A DNA stretch of 64,000 bases, taken from contig JBGVEN010000010.1 of the NCBI GenBank assembly GCA_045120135.1, forward strand, positions 261,461 to 325,460, in the 5' to 3' direction. Position 1 is the stretch's first letter. Each line of letters begins with the position of its first letter. The notes under the pieces are model-generated. The model was not told where the DNA came from and made no database searches. It worked only from the letters and a program-made list of their open reading frames with translations. Origin of the DNA: SIG440 sp045120135 (GTDB taxonomy: Bacteria > Bacillota > Clostridia > Monoglobales > Monoglobaceae). Both the position numbers and the translations under genes were made by a program. Below are positions 8,855 through 17,024 of the stretch, piece by piece.

Positions 8855-11800
8855 ATGGCAAAAAGAACAGATTTAAAGAAAATTTTAATTATAGGCTCAG
8901 GTCCTATCGTTATTGGACAAGCGGCCGAGTTTGACTACGCCGGAACTCAGGCGTGTCTCGCGCTTAAAGAAGAGGGCTATGAGGTTGTACTTGCAAACTC
9001 AAACCCTGCAACAATTATGACAGACACATCCATTGCAGACAAGGTTTATATGGAGCCTCTTACACTTGAATATGTTGCCCGTATTATTCGCTATGAGCGT
9101 CCGGATGCGATTGTTCCCGGAATTGGCGGACAGACCGGTCTTAACCTTGCTATGCAGCTTGAAAAGAAAGGTATTTTAAAAGAATGCAATGTTGAGCTTC
9201 TCGGTACAAAAAGCGAGAGTATTGAACGTGCAGAAGACCGTGAGCTGTTTAAAGAGCTTTGCCAGTCAATAGGAGAGCCGGTTATCCCCTCTGAAATCAC
9301 CTATTCTCTCGAAGAAGCAAAGGCTGCTGCCAAAAGAATCGGTTATCCCGTTGTTCTTCGTCCTGCATTCACTTTGGGCGGTACCGGCGGTGGCTTTGCA
9401 TACAACGAGGAAGATCTTATAGAAATCGGTACAAACGCATTTAAGCTTTCGCCAGTTTCTCAGGTTCTTATCGAAAAGAGTGTTAAGGGTTACAAGGAAA
9501 TTGAATTTGAGGTTATGCGTGACTCTAACGATACAGCAATTACAATCTGTGGAATGGAGAACATTGACCCGGTTGGTGTCCATACAGGTGACAGTATCGT
9601 TGTTGCACCTATTCTTACACTTAACGACCACGACCTAAAGATGCTTAATGACAGTGCCATTAAGATTATCCGCGAGCTTAAAATAGAGGGTGGCTGTAAC
9701 GTTCAATTTGCTCTCAATCCTACCACATCCGAATACTATCTTATCGAGGTAAACCCCCGTGTTTCCCGTTCTTCTGCACTCGCATCAAAGGCTAGTGGTT
9801 ATCCAATTGCCCGTGTTACTGCAAAGATTGCTGTTGGTATGTCTCTTGAAGAAATTAAAATTGCAAATACAAACGCAGCATTTGAACCCCGCCTCGACTA
9901 TATTGTTGCAAAATTCCCCAGATTCCCGTTTGATAAGTTTACATCAGCAAACAACAAGCTTGGTACACAGATGAAAGCAACTGGGGAGGTTATGGGTATC
10001 GGTTCAACTCTCGAAGAATGTCTGCTCAAGTCCTGCCGTTCGCTTGAAATTGGTGTAAACCATCTTTGGATGGCAAAGTTTGAAAATATGTCTGATGATG
10101 AGCTTTGTGACTATATCAAAGACTTCCGTGACGATACCATCTATGCTGTTGCACAGCTTTTAAGACAAGGAAAGTCCGTTGAAGAAATTCACGAAATTAC
10201 AAAAATTACTGCTTACTTCCTTGAAACAATTAAAAAGATAACAGACTTTGAGGAAGTTGTTAAAGCAAACAAAAATGACGCAGTTATTCTTAAAGATGCA
10301 AAAGTTATGGGCTTTAGTGATGCATTCATTGCAAAGCTTTGGAATGAGTCTGAAATTGATGTATTCAATATGCGTCTTAAGAATAAAATCAAACCAGTGT
10401 ACAAGATGGTTGATACATGCCACACAGGGGCGTATATTCCATACTTCTACTCCACCTATACCGGTGAAAACGATTCGAGAATTACAGATAAAAAGTCTGT
10501 TGTTGTTCTTGGTGCAGGTCCTATCCGTATAGGCCAGGGTGTTGAATTCGACTATTCAACCGTTCACGCTGTTACTACAATTAAAAACTCAGGTTATGAA
10601 GCAATTATTATAAATAATAACCCGGAAACAGTTTCGACTGACTACACAACTGCAGACAAACTTTATTTTGAACCGCTTACAACCGAGGATACAATGAACA
10701 TTATTCTCTTTGAGAATCCTGAGGGTACAATTGCATCTCTTGGCGGTCAGACAGCAATTAATCTTGCTCAGCCTCTTACAGACCGCGGTGTAAAGATTAT
10801 AGGTACAGATTGCGAAGCAATTGACCGTGCTGAAAATCGTGATGCTTTTGAGAAAATTCTTAAAAAATTAGGAATTCCTCAACCTAAGGGTAAGGCAGTT
10901 ACCAAAATTGAAGACGGTGTTAAAGCAGCTGAAGAAATAGGTTATCCTGTACTTGTTCGCCCATCCTTTGTACTCGGTGGCCGTGCAATGCAGATTGTCG
11001 CAAACGAAGAGGCACTCAGACATTACCTTAAAACAGCTGTTGAGATTGACGAAGACAAACCCGTTCTGGTTGATAAGTATATTATTGGTAAAGAAGTTGA
11101 GATAGACGCTATTTGTGACGGAAAAGATGTATTTGTTCCCGGCATTATGGAGCTTGTTGAACGCACAGGTATTCATAGCGGTGACTCAATAAGTGTATAT
11201 CCCTCGTTCAGTATCTCTGACAAAGTAAAGAAAATAATTCTTAAGTATGCAAAGCAACTCGGCTTGGGTATTGGAATAATAGGTCTTTACAACATTCAGT
11301 TTATCGTTGATAAAAATGATAATGTTTATATTATTGAGGTTAACCCCCGTTCTTCAAGAACTGTGCCTTTCCTTTCAAAAGCAACCGGCTACAGCCTTGC
11401 AGATATTGCAACCAATGTAATTATGGGCAAAAGCCTTAAATCACAGGGAATCAAAAAGATGTATCCTACCGAAAAAGACCGTTGGTATGTAAAAGTTCCG
11501 GTGTTCTCATTTAATAAACTTCGTGGTCTTGATGCATATCTCTCACCCGAAATGAAGTCTACCGGTGAAGCGATTGGATATGACGATAAACTGAATAGGG
11601 CTCTCTATAAGGCTCTTCAGGCCTCAGGTATGCACCTTCAGAATTATGGAACAGTTCTTGCCACCATTGCTGACAAGGACAAAGAAGAGGCTCTTTCACT
11701 TATCCGTCGGTTCTACAATCTTGGTTTCAATATTCAGGCTACAAAGGGTACAGCTGAATTCCTTAAAAAGAATGGAATACGCACTCATACATTGGGTAAA

Positions 11801-12025
11801 ATTGGTGATGGCAGCGAAGAAATTCCCGAAGCAATCCGTCAGGGACACATTGCATATCTCATTAATACAAGTGATATCAGTACAAATTCTACACACGATG
11901 GACAGGAAATTAGAATTCTTGCAACAGAAAATAATGTAAATCTGTTTACTGCGTTGGATACCGTTTCGGTTCTCTTGGATGTCCTTGAAGAAAATACAAT
12001 TGGCATCTCAACTATTGACGCATAA
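8855..12025 (+). CDS. carB: Carbamoyl-phosphate synthase large subunit
   Basis: Makes carbamoyl phosphate from bicarbonate, ammonia and two ATP for UMP and arginine synthesis. At 1056 residues it has the full duplicated form. Two ATP-grasp halves open with ILIIGSGPIVIGQAAEFDYA (about residues 10-29) and VVVLGAGPIRIGQGVEFDYS (about 549-568), each followed by GGQT loops, and a C-terminal allosteric methylglyoxal-synthase-like domain starts at about residue 930. The ribosome site is AAGGAGG. The glutaminase subunit gene carA, normally adjacent, is not in this operon or anywhere in the window, so it must be encoded elsewhere. Confidence 0.95.
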   Translation: MAKRTDLKKILIIGSGPIVIGQAAEFDYAGTQACLALKEEGYEVVLANSNPATIMTDTSIADKVYMEPLTLEYVARIIRYERPDAIVPGIGGQTGLNLAMQLEKKGILKECNVELLGTKSESIERAEDRELFKELCQSIGEPVIPSEITYSLEEAKAAAKRIGYPVVLRPAFTLGGTGGGFAYNEEDLIEIGTNAFKLSPVSQVLIEKSVKGYKEIEFEVMRDSNDTAITICGMENIDPVGVHTGDSIVVAPILTLNDHDLKMLNDSAIKIIRELKIEGGCNVQFALNPTTSEYYLIEVNPRVSRSSALASKASGYPIARVTAKIAVGMSLEEIKIANTNAAFEPRLDYIVAKFPRFPFDKFTSANNKLGTQMKATGEVMGIGSTLEECLLKSCRSLEIGVNHLWMAKFENMSDDELCDYIKDFRDDTIYAVAQLLRQGKSVEEIHEITKITAYFLETIKKITDFEEVVKANKNDAVILKDAKVMGFSDAFIAKLWNESEIDVFNMRLKNKIKPVYKMVDTCHTGAYIPYFYSTYTGENDSRITDKKSVVVLGAGPIRIGQGVEFDYSTVHAVTTIKNSGYEAIIINNNPETVSTDYTTADKLYFEPLTTEDTMNIILFENPEGTIASLGGQTAINLAQPLTDRGVKIIGTDCEAIDRAENRDAFEKILKKLGIPQPKGKAVTKIEDGVKAAEEIGYPVLVRPSFVLGGRAMQIVANEEALRHYLKTAVEIDEDKPVLVDKYIIGKEVEIDAICDGKDVFVPGIMELVERTGIHSGDSISVYPSFSISDKVKKIILKYAKQLGLGIGIIGLYNIQFIVDKNDNVYIIEVNPRSSRTVPFLSKATGYSLADIATNVIMGKSLKSQGIKKMYPTEKDRWYVKVPVFSFNKLRGLDAYLSPEMKSTGEAIGYDDKLNRALYKALQASGMHLQNYGTVLATIADKDKEEALSLIRRFYNLGFNIQATKGTAEFLKKNGIRTHTLGKIGDGSEEIPEAIRQGHIAYLINTSDISTNSTHDGQEIRILATENNVNLFTALDTVSVLLDVLEENTIGISTIDA

Positions 12026-12039
12026 TCGAGGTATTTACT

Positions 12040-12771
12040 GTGAAACAAGAAATTTTTACAATTATAAAAAACGAAAAAATTGCAAAGGATATATTTCTTC
12101 TTGTACTTGAGGGCAACACACGCGACATAACCCGTCCCGGGCAGTTTGTAAACATTAAGCTTGAAGGTCAGTATTTAAGAAGACCTATTTCCATTTGCGA
12201 TTACAGTGACAATACACTTACGCTTATTTATAAGGTTGTCGGTGTCGGTACAGAAAAAATGAGTAAATACGAGCCTGGTACAGAGCTTGATATTCTTATT
12301 GCTCTCGGCAACGGCTTTAATACAACACTCAGTGGTGCTACACCTTTGCTAATTGGCGGGGGTGTTGGTGTTCCGCCTATGTTTAATCTATGCAAAAAGC
12401 TAATTGCTGATGGCAAGAAACCAAGTGTAATTCTTGGATTTAACAGTAGTGAAGATGTGTTCTTTGAAAAAGAATTTAAAGAGCTAGGAGCAGATGTGTT
12501 TGTAACAACAGCGGACGGTTCATACGGAATTAAAGGCTTTGTTACAGATGCTATGCAGAATATTGAGTATGACTACTTCTTCACTTGTGGTCCGGAACCG
12601 ATGTTTAAAGCAATTGAAAAAATTGCAAACACTTCCGGTCAGTATAGTTTCGAAGAACGAATGGGTTGTGGTTTTGGTGCTTGCATGGGTTGCTCCTGCA
12701 AGACAAAATACGGCAACAAGCGAATTTGCAAGGACGGTCCTGTTCTTTTAAGGGAGGAAATTATATGGTAA
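12040..12771 (+). CDS. pyrK: Dihydroorotate dehydrogenase B, electron-transfer subunit
   Basis: FAD/[2Fe-2S] subunit that passes electrons from PyrD to NAD+. At 243 residues it has the ferredoxin-reductase fold: RPISICDY (FAD site, about residues 48-55), a GGGVGVPPMFNL nucleotide-binding loop (about 106-117) and the C-terminal iron-sulfur cysteines in CGFGACMGCSC...C (about 210-230). The start is GTG at 12040 behind a weak CGAGG site. Its stop overlaps the pyrD start by 7 bp, implying coupled translation of the two subunits of the class 1B enzyme. Confidence 0.94.
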   Translation: MKQEIFTIIKNEKIAKDIFLLVLEGNTRDITRPGQFVNIKLEGQYLRRPISICDYSDNTLTLIYKVVGVGTEKMSKYEPGTELDILIALGNGFNTTLSGATPLLIGGGVGVPPMFNLCKKLIADGKKPSVILGFNSSEDVFFEKEFKELGADVFVTTADGSYGIKGFVTDAMQNIEYDYFFTCGPEPMFKAIEKIANTSGQYSFEERMGCGFGACMGCSCKTKYGNKRICKDGPVLLREEIIW

Positions 12772-13676
12772 ATACAAAAGTAAATCTTTCGGGCATAACA
12801 ATTGATAATCCCATTATTCCTGCCAGCGGAACTTTTGGATTTGGCTACGAATTTGCCAAGCTCTACGATATAAACTGTCTTGGTACCTTTTCCTTTAAAG
12901 GTACAACAAAAGAGGCAAGGTTTGGCAATCCCACGCCAAGAATTGCAGAGTGTTACAGCGGAATGATTAACTCTGTCGGACTACAAAATCCGGGAGTTGA
13001 GGCGGTTAAAGCCGTTGAACTTCCCAAGCTTAAAGAGGTATTTCATAAGCCTGTTATGGCGAATGTAAGCGGTTTTTCGATTGATGAATACACATATACT
13101 TGTGAAATACTCGACAACGAGCCGCAGATTGGTTGGTTTGAGGTTAATGTTTCCTGCCCCAATGTTCACGGCGGAGGTATGAGCTTTGGTACTTCGCCCG
13201 AATCAGCAGCCGAAGTAACTAAAGCGGTAAAAAAAGTAACTACAAAGCCGGTATTTATAAAACTTTCGCCTAATGTGACAGATATTGTTTCGATTGCAAA
13301 GGCTTGTGAATATGCCGGAGCCGACGGTATAAGCCTTATAAATACTCTTCTCGGTATGAGAATTGACCTTAAAACAAAAAAATGTGTTATTGCAAATAAG
13401 ATGGGTGGTTTTTCCGGACCTGCAATCTTCCCCGTTGCGGTAAGAATGGTTTATCAGGTTTATGAAGCGGTTAATATACCTATCATAGGTATGGGCGGTG
13501 TTTCTTCTGCTGAGGATGTAATTGAAATGATGCTTGCCGGTGCAACAGCTGTAGAAATTGGTGCCGCAAATCTGGTTGACCCGTTTGCAAGCCGTGATAT
13601 AGTTCAAAAACTCCCCGAAGTTATGGAAAAATACGGAATAAAAGATTTAAATGATATTATTGGAGGTGCTCACTAA
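12765..13676 (+). CDS. pyrD: Dihydroorotate dehydrogenase class 1B, catalytic subunit
   Basis: FMN enzyme oxidising dihydroorotate to orotate, using NAD+ through PyrK. At 303 residues it carries the class 1B catalytic motif NVSCPN (about residues 131-136, cysteine as base), IPASGTFGFG near the N-terminus and the FMN phosphate loop GMGGV (about 241-245). The start is ATG 12765 after AGGGAGG; a longer frame from 12666 lies inside pyrK and is rejected. It overlaps pyrK by 7 bp and pyrF by 1 bp. Confidence 0.95.
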   Translation: MVNTKVNLSGITIDNPIIPASGTFGFGYEFAKLYDINCLGTFSFKGTTKEARFGNPTPRIAECYSGMINSVGLQNPGVEAVKAVELPKLKEVFHKPVMANVSGFSIDEYTYTCEILDNEPQIGWFEVNVSCPNVHGGGMSFGTSPESAAEVTKAVKKVTTKPVFIKLSPNVTDIVSIAKACEYAGADGISLINTLLGMRIDLKTKKCVIANKMGGFSGPAIFPVAVRMVYQVYEAVNIPIIGMGGVSSAEDVIEMMLAGATAVEIGAANLVDPFASRDIVQKLPEVMEKYGIKDLNDIIGGAH

Positions 13677-14374
13677 TGGGTAAGGATGTAATAATTGCAT
13701 GTGATTTTGCAACAAAAAAACAGGTATTTGATTTTCTTGATTTATTCAAAGAAGAAAAACCGTTTGTGAAAATTGGTATGGAGCTTTTCTATGCTGAAGG
13801 ACCGGAGATTGTACGCGAAATTAAAAAGCGCGGCCACAAGATTTTTCTTGACCTCAAGCTCCACGATATTCCTAATACAGTAAAAAAGGCTATGTCTGTT
13901 CTTCGTAATCTTGATGTAGATATGACAAATCTTCACGCATCGGGAACTATTCCTATGATGCAGGGTGCCCTTGAGGGTCTTACCCGTGAAGACGGAACAC
14001 GCCCCATTCTTATCGCTGTTACACAGCTCACTTCAACAAGTGAAGAAATAATGAAATCAGACCTTCTCATTAATGAACCTATTGACAAGGTTGTTATGCA
14101 CTATGCAGAAAATGCTAAAAAGGCTGGTCTTGACGGCGTAGTTTGTTCACCTCTTGAAGCAGAAAAAGTTCACAGCACGTGTGGCAAAGAGTTTATAACC
14201 GTTACACCCGGTGTACGTTTTGCTGACGGTGATAAGGGTGACCAGGTTCGTGTTATGACTCCTGCTCAGGCTAAAGAAATTGGTTCTGATTACATTGTTG
14301 TGGGCAGACCGATTACTGCAGCAGAAGACCCCGTTGCAGCATACAGAAGATGCGTAACTGAATTTGTTGGTTAA
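13676..14374 (+). CDS. pyrF: Orotidine 5'-phosphate decarboxylase
   Basis: Decarboxylates OMP to UMP, the last step of the pathway. At 232 residues it is the short bacterial (group 1) form. The catalytic DxKxxD motif is in LDLKLHDIPNTV (about residues 59-70), and the phosphate-binding end is VTPGVRF...VVGRPI (about 175-205). The ATG overlaps the pyrD stop (TAATG), so translation is coupled. Confidence 0.95.
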   Translation: MGKDVIIACDFATKKQVFDFLDLFKEEKPFVKIGMELFYAEGPEIVREIKKRGHKIFLDLKLHDIPNTVKKAMSVLRNLDVDMTNLHASGTIPMMQGALEGLTREDGTRPILIAVTQLTSTSEEIMKSDLLINEPIDKVVMHYAENAKKAGLDGVVCSPLEAEKVHSTCGKEFITVTPGVRFADGDKGDQVRVMTPAQAKEIGSDYIVVGRPITAAEDPVAAYRRCVTEFVG

Positions 14375-14400
14375 ATTTATACTTAAAGGAGATATATGTA

Positions 14401-15039
14401 ATGGATACAAAAATTTTAATTGCTAAAGATTTGCTTAAGATTAAGGCTGTATTCTTTCGTCCGGAAGAACCTTTTACATGGGCAAGCGGTATTAAAAGCC
14501 CTGTTTATTGCGATAACCGTCTCACACTTAGTGACACTGATGTTCGTACAGATGTTGAAACCAGCCTAGCTGAAACCATAAAGGAAAACTATCCCGAGGC
14601 TGAGGTTCTTATGGGTACTTCCACTGCCGGCATTGCACACGCTGCAATCACAGCACATCTTATGGGGCTTCCTATGGGTTATGTTCGTAGCGGTGCAAAA
14701 GACCACGGCAGACAGAACCAGATTGAGGGTAAGCTTCTTCCCGGACAGAAGGTTGTAGTTGTTGAAGACCTTATTTCAACTGGAGGCAGTGTAATTGAGG
14801 TTGTTAACATTCTTCGTGAAGCCGGTGCTGAGGTTCTTGGTATTGTATCAATCTTTACATACGGTATGCAGAAAGGTCTTGACAGGCTTGCTGCAGCTGA
14901 TGTAAAAAATGTAAGCCTTACTAACTTTGATGTTATTGCAGAGGTCGCAGCTGAAGAAGGCTATATTAAACCTGAAGATATCAAAAGACTTATTGCATTC
15001 CGCAACAACCCCTCCGACGAAAGCTGGATTGGTGCGTAA
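14401..15039 (+). CDS. pyrE: Orotate phosphoribosyltransferase
   Basis: Joins orotate to PRPP to give OMP, acting just before PyrF. At 212 residues it has the PRPP-binding motif VVVVEDLISTGGS (about residues 118-130) and the flexible loop with KDHGRQNQIEG (about 100-110). The ribosome site AAAGGAGA precedes ATG 14401. It follows pyrF after 26 bp in the same operon. Confidence 0.95.
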   Translation: MDTKILIAKDLLKIKAVFFRPEEPFTWASGIKSPVYCDNRLTLSDTDVRTDVETSLAETIKENYPEAEVLMGTSTAGIAHAAITAHLMGLPMGYVRSGAKDHGRQNQIEGKLLPGQKVVVVEDLISTGGSVIEVVNILREAGAEVLGIVSIFTYGMQKGLDRLAAADVKNVSLTNFDVIAEVAAEEGYIKPEDIKRLIAFRNNPSDESWIGA

Positions 15040-15046
15040 AGTTAAA

Positions 15047-15075
15047 AACGCCTTATCCGCCCGTGATAAGGTGTT
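15047..15075 (+). promoter_or_regulatory. Intercistronic stem-loop between pyrE and pyrB
   Basis: An 11-bp stem (AACGCCTTATC / GATAAGGTGTT, one G-U) with a 7-nt loop and no U-run. More likely an mRNA-stabilising or processing hairpin than a terminator. Confidence 0.5.
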
Positions 15076-15110
15076 ACTAATATATTTCGGGCAGAAAGGC
15101 TAAGATTAAA

Positions 15111-16019
15111 ATGAAAAGTGTAATTGATATAAAAGACCTTTCAACCAAAGAACTTGAAGAAATAATCGCTGTTGCTGAGGATATTATAGAAAATCCTGAT
15201 AAATATGCTCATAAATGTGACAGAAAAAAACTTGCAACATTGTTCTTTGAACCTTCAACCAGAACACGTCTCAGCTTTGAAGCTGCAATGTATGAACTGG
15301 GCGGACATGTTCTTTCGATGTCGGATGCTGGCTCAAGCTCTGCCGCAAAGGGTGAAAGTGTAGCAGATACTGCAAAAACCGTTTCCTGCTATGCAGATAT
15401 TATAGCTATGCGCCATCCTAAAGAGGGTGCACCATTGGTTGCTGCAATGAATGCTTCTGTCCCGGTTATTAATGCTGGTGACGGCGGACACAACCACCCA
15501 ACTCAAACACTTGCCGACCTGCTCACAATTCATCGTGAAAAAGGCAGATTTGATAATCTTACAGTTGGTCTTTGCGGAGACCTAAAGTTTGGAAGAACAG
15601 TACATTCACTTATAAATGCTCTTACACGGTATACCGGAATTAAATTTGTTTTGATTTCACCGGAAGAACTTAAAGTTCCAAGCTATGTTAAGAACGAAAT
15701 AAAAGAGTGTGGTCTTGACTATGTTCAGACAAAGGATTTGGCAGAATTTATGCCTGAGCTTGATATTCTTTATATGACAAGAGTTCAGCGCGAAAGATTT
15801 TTCAACGAGGAAGACTATCTTCGCTTAAAGGACAGCTACATTCTTACTCCCGAAAAGCTTTCAACAGCAAAATCTGATTTATGTATTATGCATCCTCTTC
15901 CCCGAGTTAATGAAATAAGTGTTGCTGTTGACGATGACCCAAGAGCTTGTTACTTTAAACAAGTCCTTAACGGAAAATATATGCGTATGGCTTTGATTTT
16001 AAAGTTGTTGGAGGTGTAG
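15111..16019 (+). CDS. pyrB: Aspartate carbamoyltransferase catalytic subunit
   Basis: Condenses carbamoyl phosphate with aspartate, the first committed pyrimidine step. At 302 residues it has the carbamoyl-phosphate site FFEPSTRTRLSFE (about residues 45-57), NAGDGGHNHPTQTLADL (about 121-137) and the aspartate site MHPLPRV (about 260-266). It is followed 3 bp later by pyrI, so a catalytic/regulatory holoenzyme of the enteric type with nucleotide control is expected. Confidence 0.95.
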   Translation: MKSVIDIKDLSTKELEEIIAVAEDIIENPDKYAHKCDRKKLATLFFEPSTRTRLSFEAAMYELGGHVLSMSDAGSSSAAKGESVADTAKTVSCYADIIAMRHPKEGAPLVAAMNASVPVINAGDGGHNHPTQTLADLLTIHREKGRFDNLTVGLCGDLKFGRTVHSLINALTRYTGIKFVLISPEELKVPSYVKNEIKECGLDYVQTKDLAEFMPELDILYMTRVQRERFFNEEDYLRLKDSYILTPEKLSTAKSDLCIMHPLPRVNEISVAVDDDPRACYFKQVLNGKYMRMALILKLLEV

Positions 16020-16022
16020 GGT

Positions 16023-16445
16023 ATGAATATTGATTCAATAAAAAACGGAATTGTTATCGACCATATCGAGGCAGGCAAGGGAATGGAAATTTACAACCTT
16101 CTCCGCCTTGACTTACTGGATTGTTCTGTAGCGATAATAAAAAATGCTTCAAGTTCTAAAATGGGACGTAAGGACATCATAAAAATTGATGCAGAAATTA
16201 ATCTTGATATGGATATTTTAGGTTATGTTGCACCAACTGCAACTGTCGATATCATAAACGATGGTATGCTTTGCGAAAAGAAGAAAATGACTTTGCCTGA
16301 AAAGCTGACCAATGTTATATTCTGCAAAAATCCAAGATGCATTACTACAACCGAACAGGAATTGCCCAACATATTTAATCTAACTAATCCCGAAAAACGT
16401 GAATATCGTTGTGCATACTGTGAAACAAGAGCCAGTGAAAATTAA
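16023..16445 (+). CDS. pyrI: Aspartate carbamoyltransferase regulatory subunit
   Basis: A 140-residue regulatory chain that binds CTP/ATP and docks on PyrB through a zinc site. The allosteric domain contains the NGIVIDHIEAGKG start, and the C-terminus has the four zinc cysteines as CKNPRC...CAYC (about residues 105-134). It is the last gene of the pyr operon and is followed directly by a strong terminator. Confidence 0.95.
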   Translation: MNIDSIKNGIVIDHIEAGKGMEIYNLLRLDLLDCSVAIIKNASSSKMGRKDIIKIDAEINLDMDILGYVAPTATVDIINDGMLCEKKKMTLPEKLTNVIFCKNPRCITTTEQELPNIFNLTNPEKREYRCAYCETRASEN

Positions 16446-16459
16446 TAACTAAAAACAAA

Positions 16460-16490
16460 AAAAGCGATGCATATGATATGCATCGCTTTT
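16460..16490. terminator. Bidirectional terminator between pyrI and the YhcH-like gene
   Basis: A 15-bp perfect stem (AAAAGCGATGCATAT / ATATGCATCGCTTTT) with A- and T-runs on its two sides, located between convergent genes. Confidence 0.9.
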
Positions 16491-16503
16491 TCTTTTGCTA
16501 TAC

Positions 16504-16953
16504 TTAGTCAACCTTAATTTTTACAACAATCTTTTTAACAGAAGATACTTCTTTATAAGCTCTGCCAGGAGCGTGAACATCTTCCGGATAAAGGATAGCA
16601 AATGAACCTTCTGCCATATCCAGAACAACAGGTTCTTCTGCAGTTAAAAGGAAATAATCGTTTTCTGCATCATATTCTGTTGTAGCGGTGCAATCCTTGA
16701 TGTTCTTCCAGTATATGCATTCATGACCCTTAACTACATACTGAAGATCAATATAGTTCTTATGCGCTTCGTAAACACCCTCTGTTTTTGTTGTATATTC
16801 GCTTACATTTGCATAAACATTATCGCCATCAATGATATGCTTGCCGGTTGCAATATCTTCTTTTGCAGCCTTTTCGATAAACTCGAAAGCTTTAACAAAC
16901 TTGTCGCCAAGGCTATTGTAGAGGTCTCTGTTTTTAATTAAATCATAAATCAT
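16504..16953 (-). CDS. YhcH/YjgK/YiaL family protein (DUF386)
   Basis: A 149-residue cytoplasmic protein with a cupin-like fold family (EbgC/YhcH/YiaL) linked to sugar or sialic-acid metabolism, possibly as an isomerase/mutarotase. The family pattern is seen as YEAHKNYIDLQYVVKG (about residues 63-78), FAILYPEDVHAPGRA (about 119-133, likely metal-binding Glu/His) and the C-terminal VKKIVVKI. The start follows AAGGAGT. It lies downstream of the SLH protein gene with a terminator between, so it is probably independent. Confidence 0.87.
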   Translation of the reverse strand: MIYDLIKNRDLYNSLGDKFVKAFEFIEKAAKEDIATGKHIIDGDNVYANVSEYTTKTEGVYEAHKNYIDLQYVVKGHECIYWKNIKDCTATTEYDAENDYFLLTAEEPVVLDMAEGSFAILYPEDVHAPGRAYKEVSSVKKIVVKIKVD

Positions 16954-16982
16954 TTTGTCTTACTCCTTTTAAATGTTTATAT

Positions 16983-17015
16983 AAAACCAAGAGCCAATTT
17001 AAGGCTCTTGGTTTT
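16983..17015 (-). terminator. Terminator of the SLH protein gene
   Basis: Stem AAAACCAAGAGCC / GGCTCTTGGTTTT (13 bp), about 10 bp after the SLH gene stop. Confidence 0.88.
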
Positions 17016-17024
17016 ATTACTTGA

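Noticed and set aside
12666..12764. Upstream extension of pyrD inside pyrK
   Set aside because: No ribosome site, and the protein start at 12765 matches the family length.
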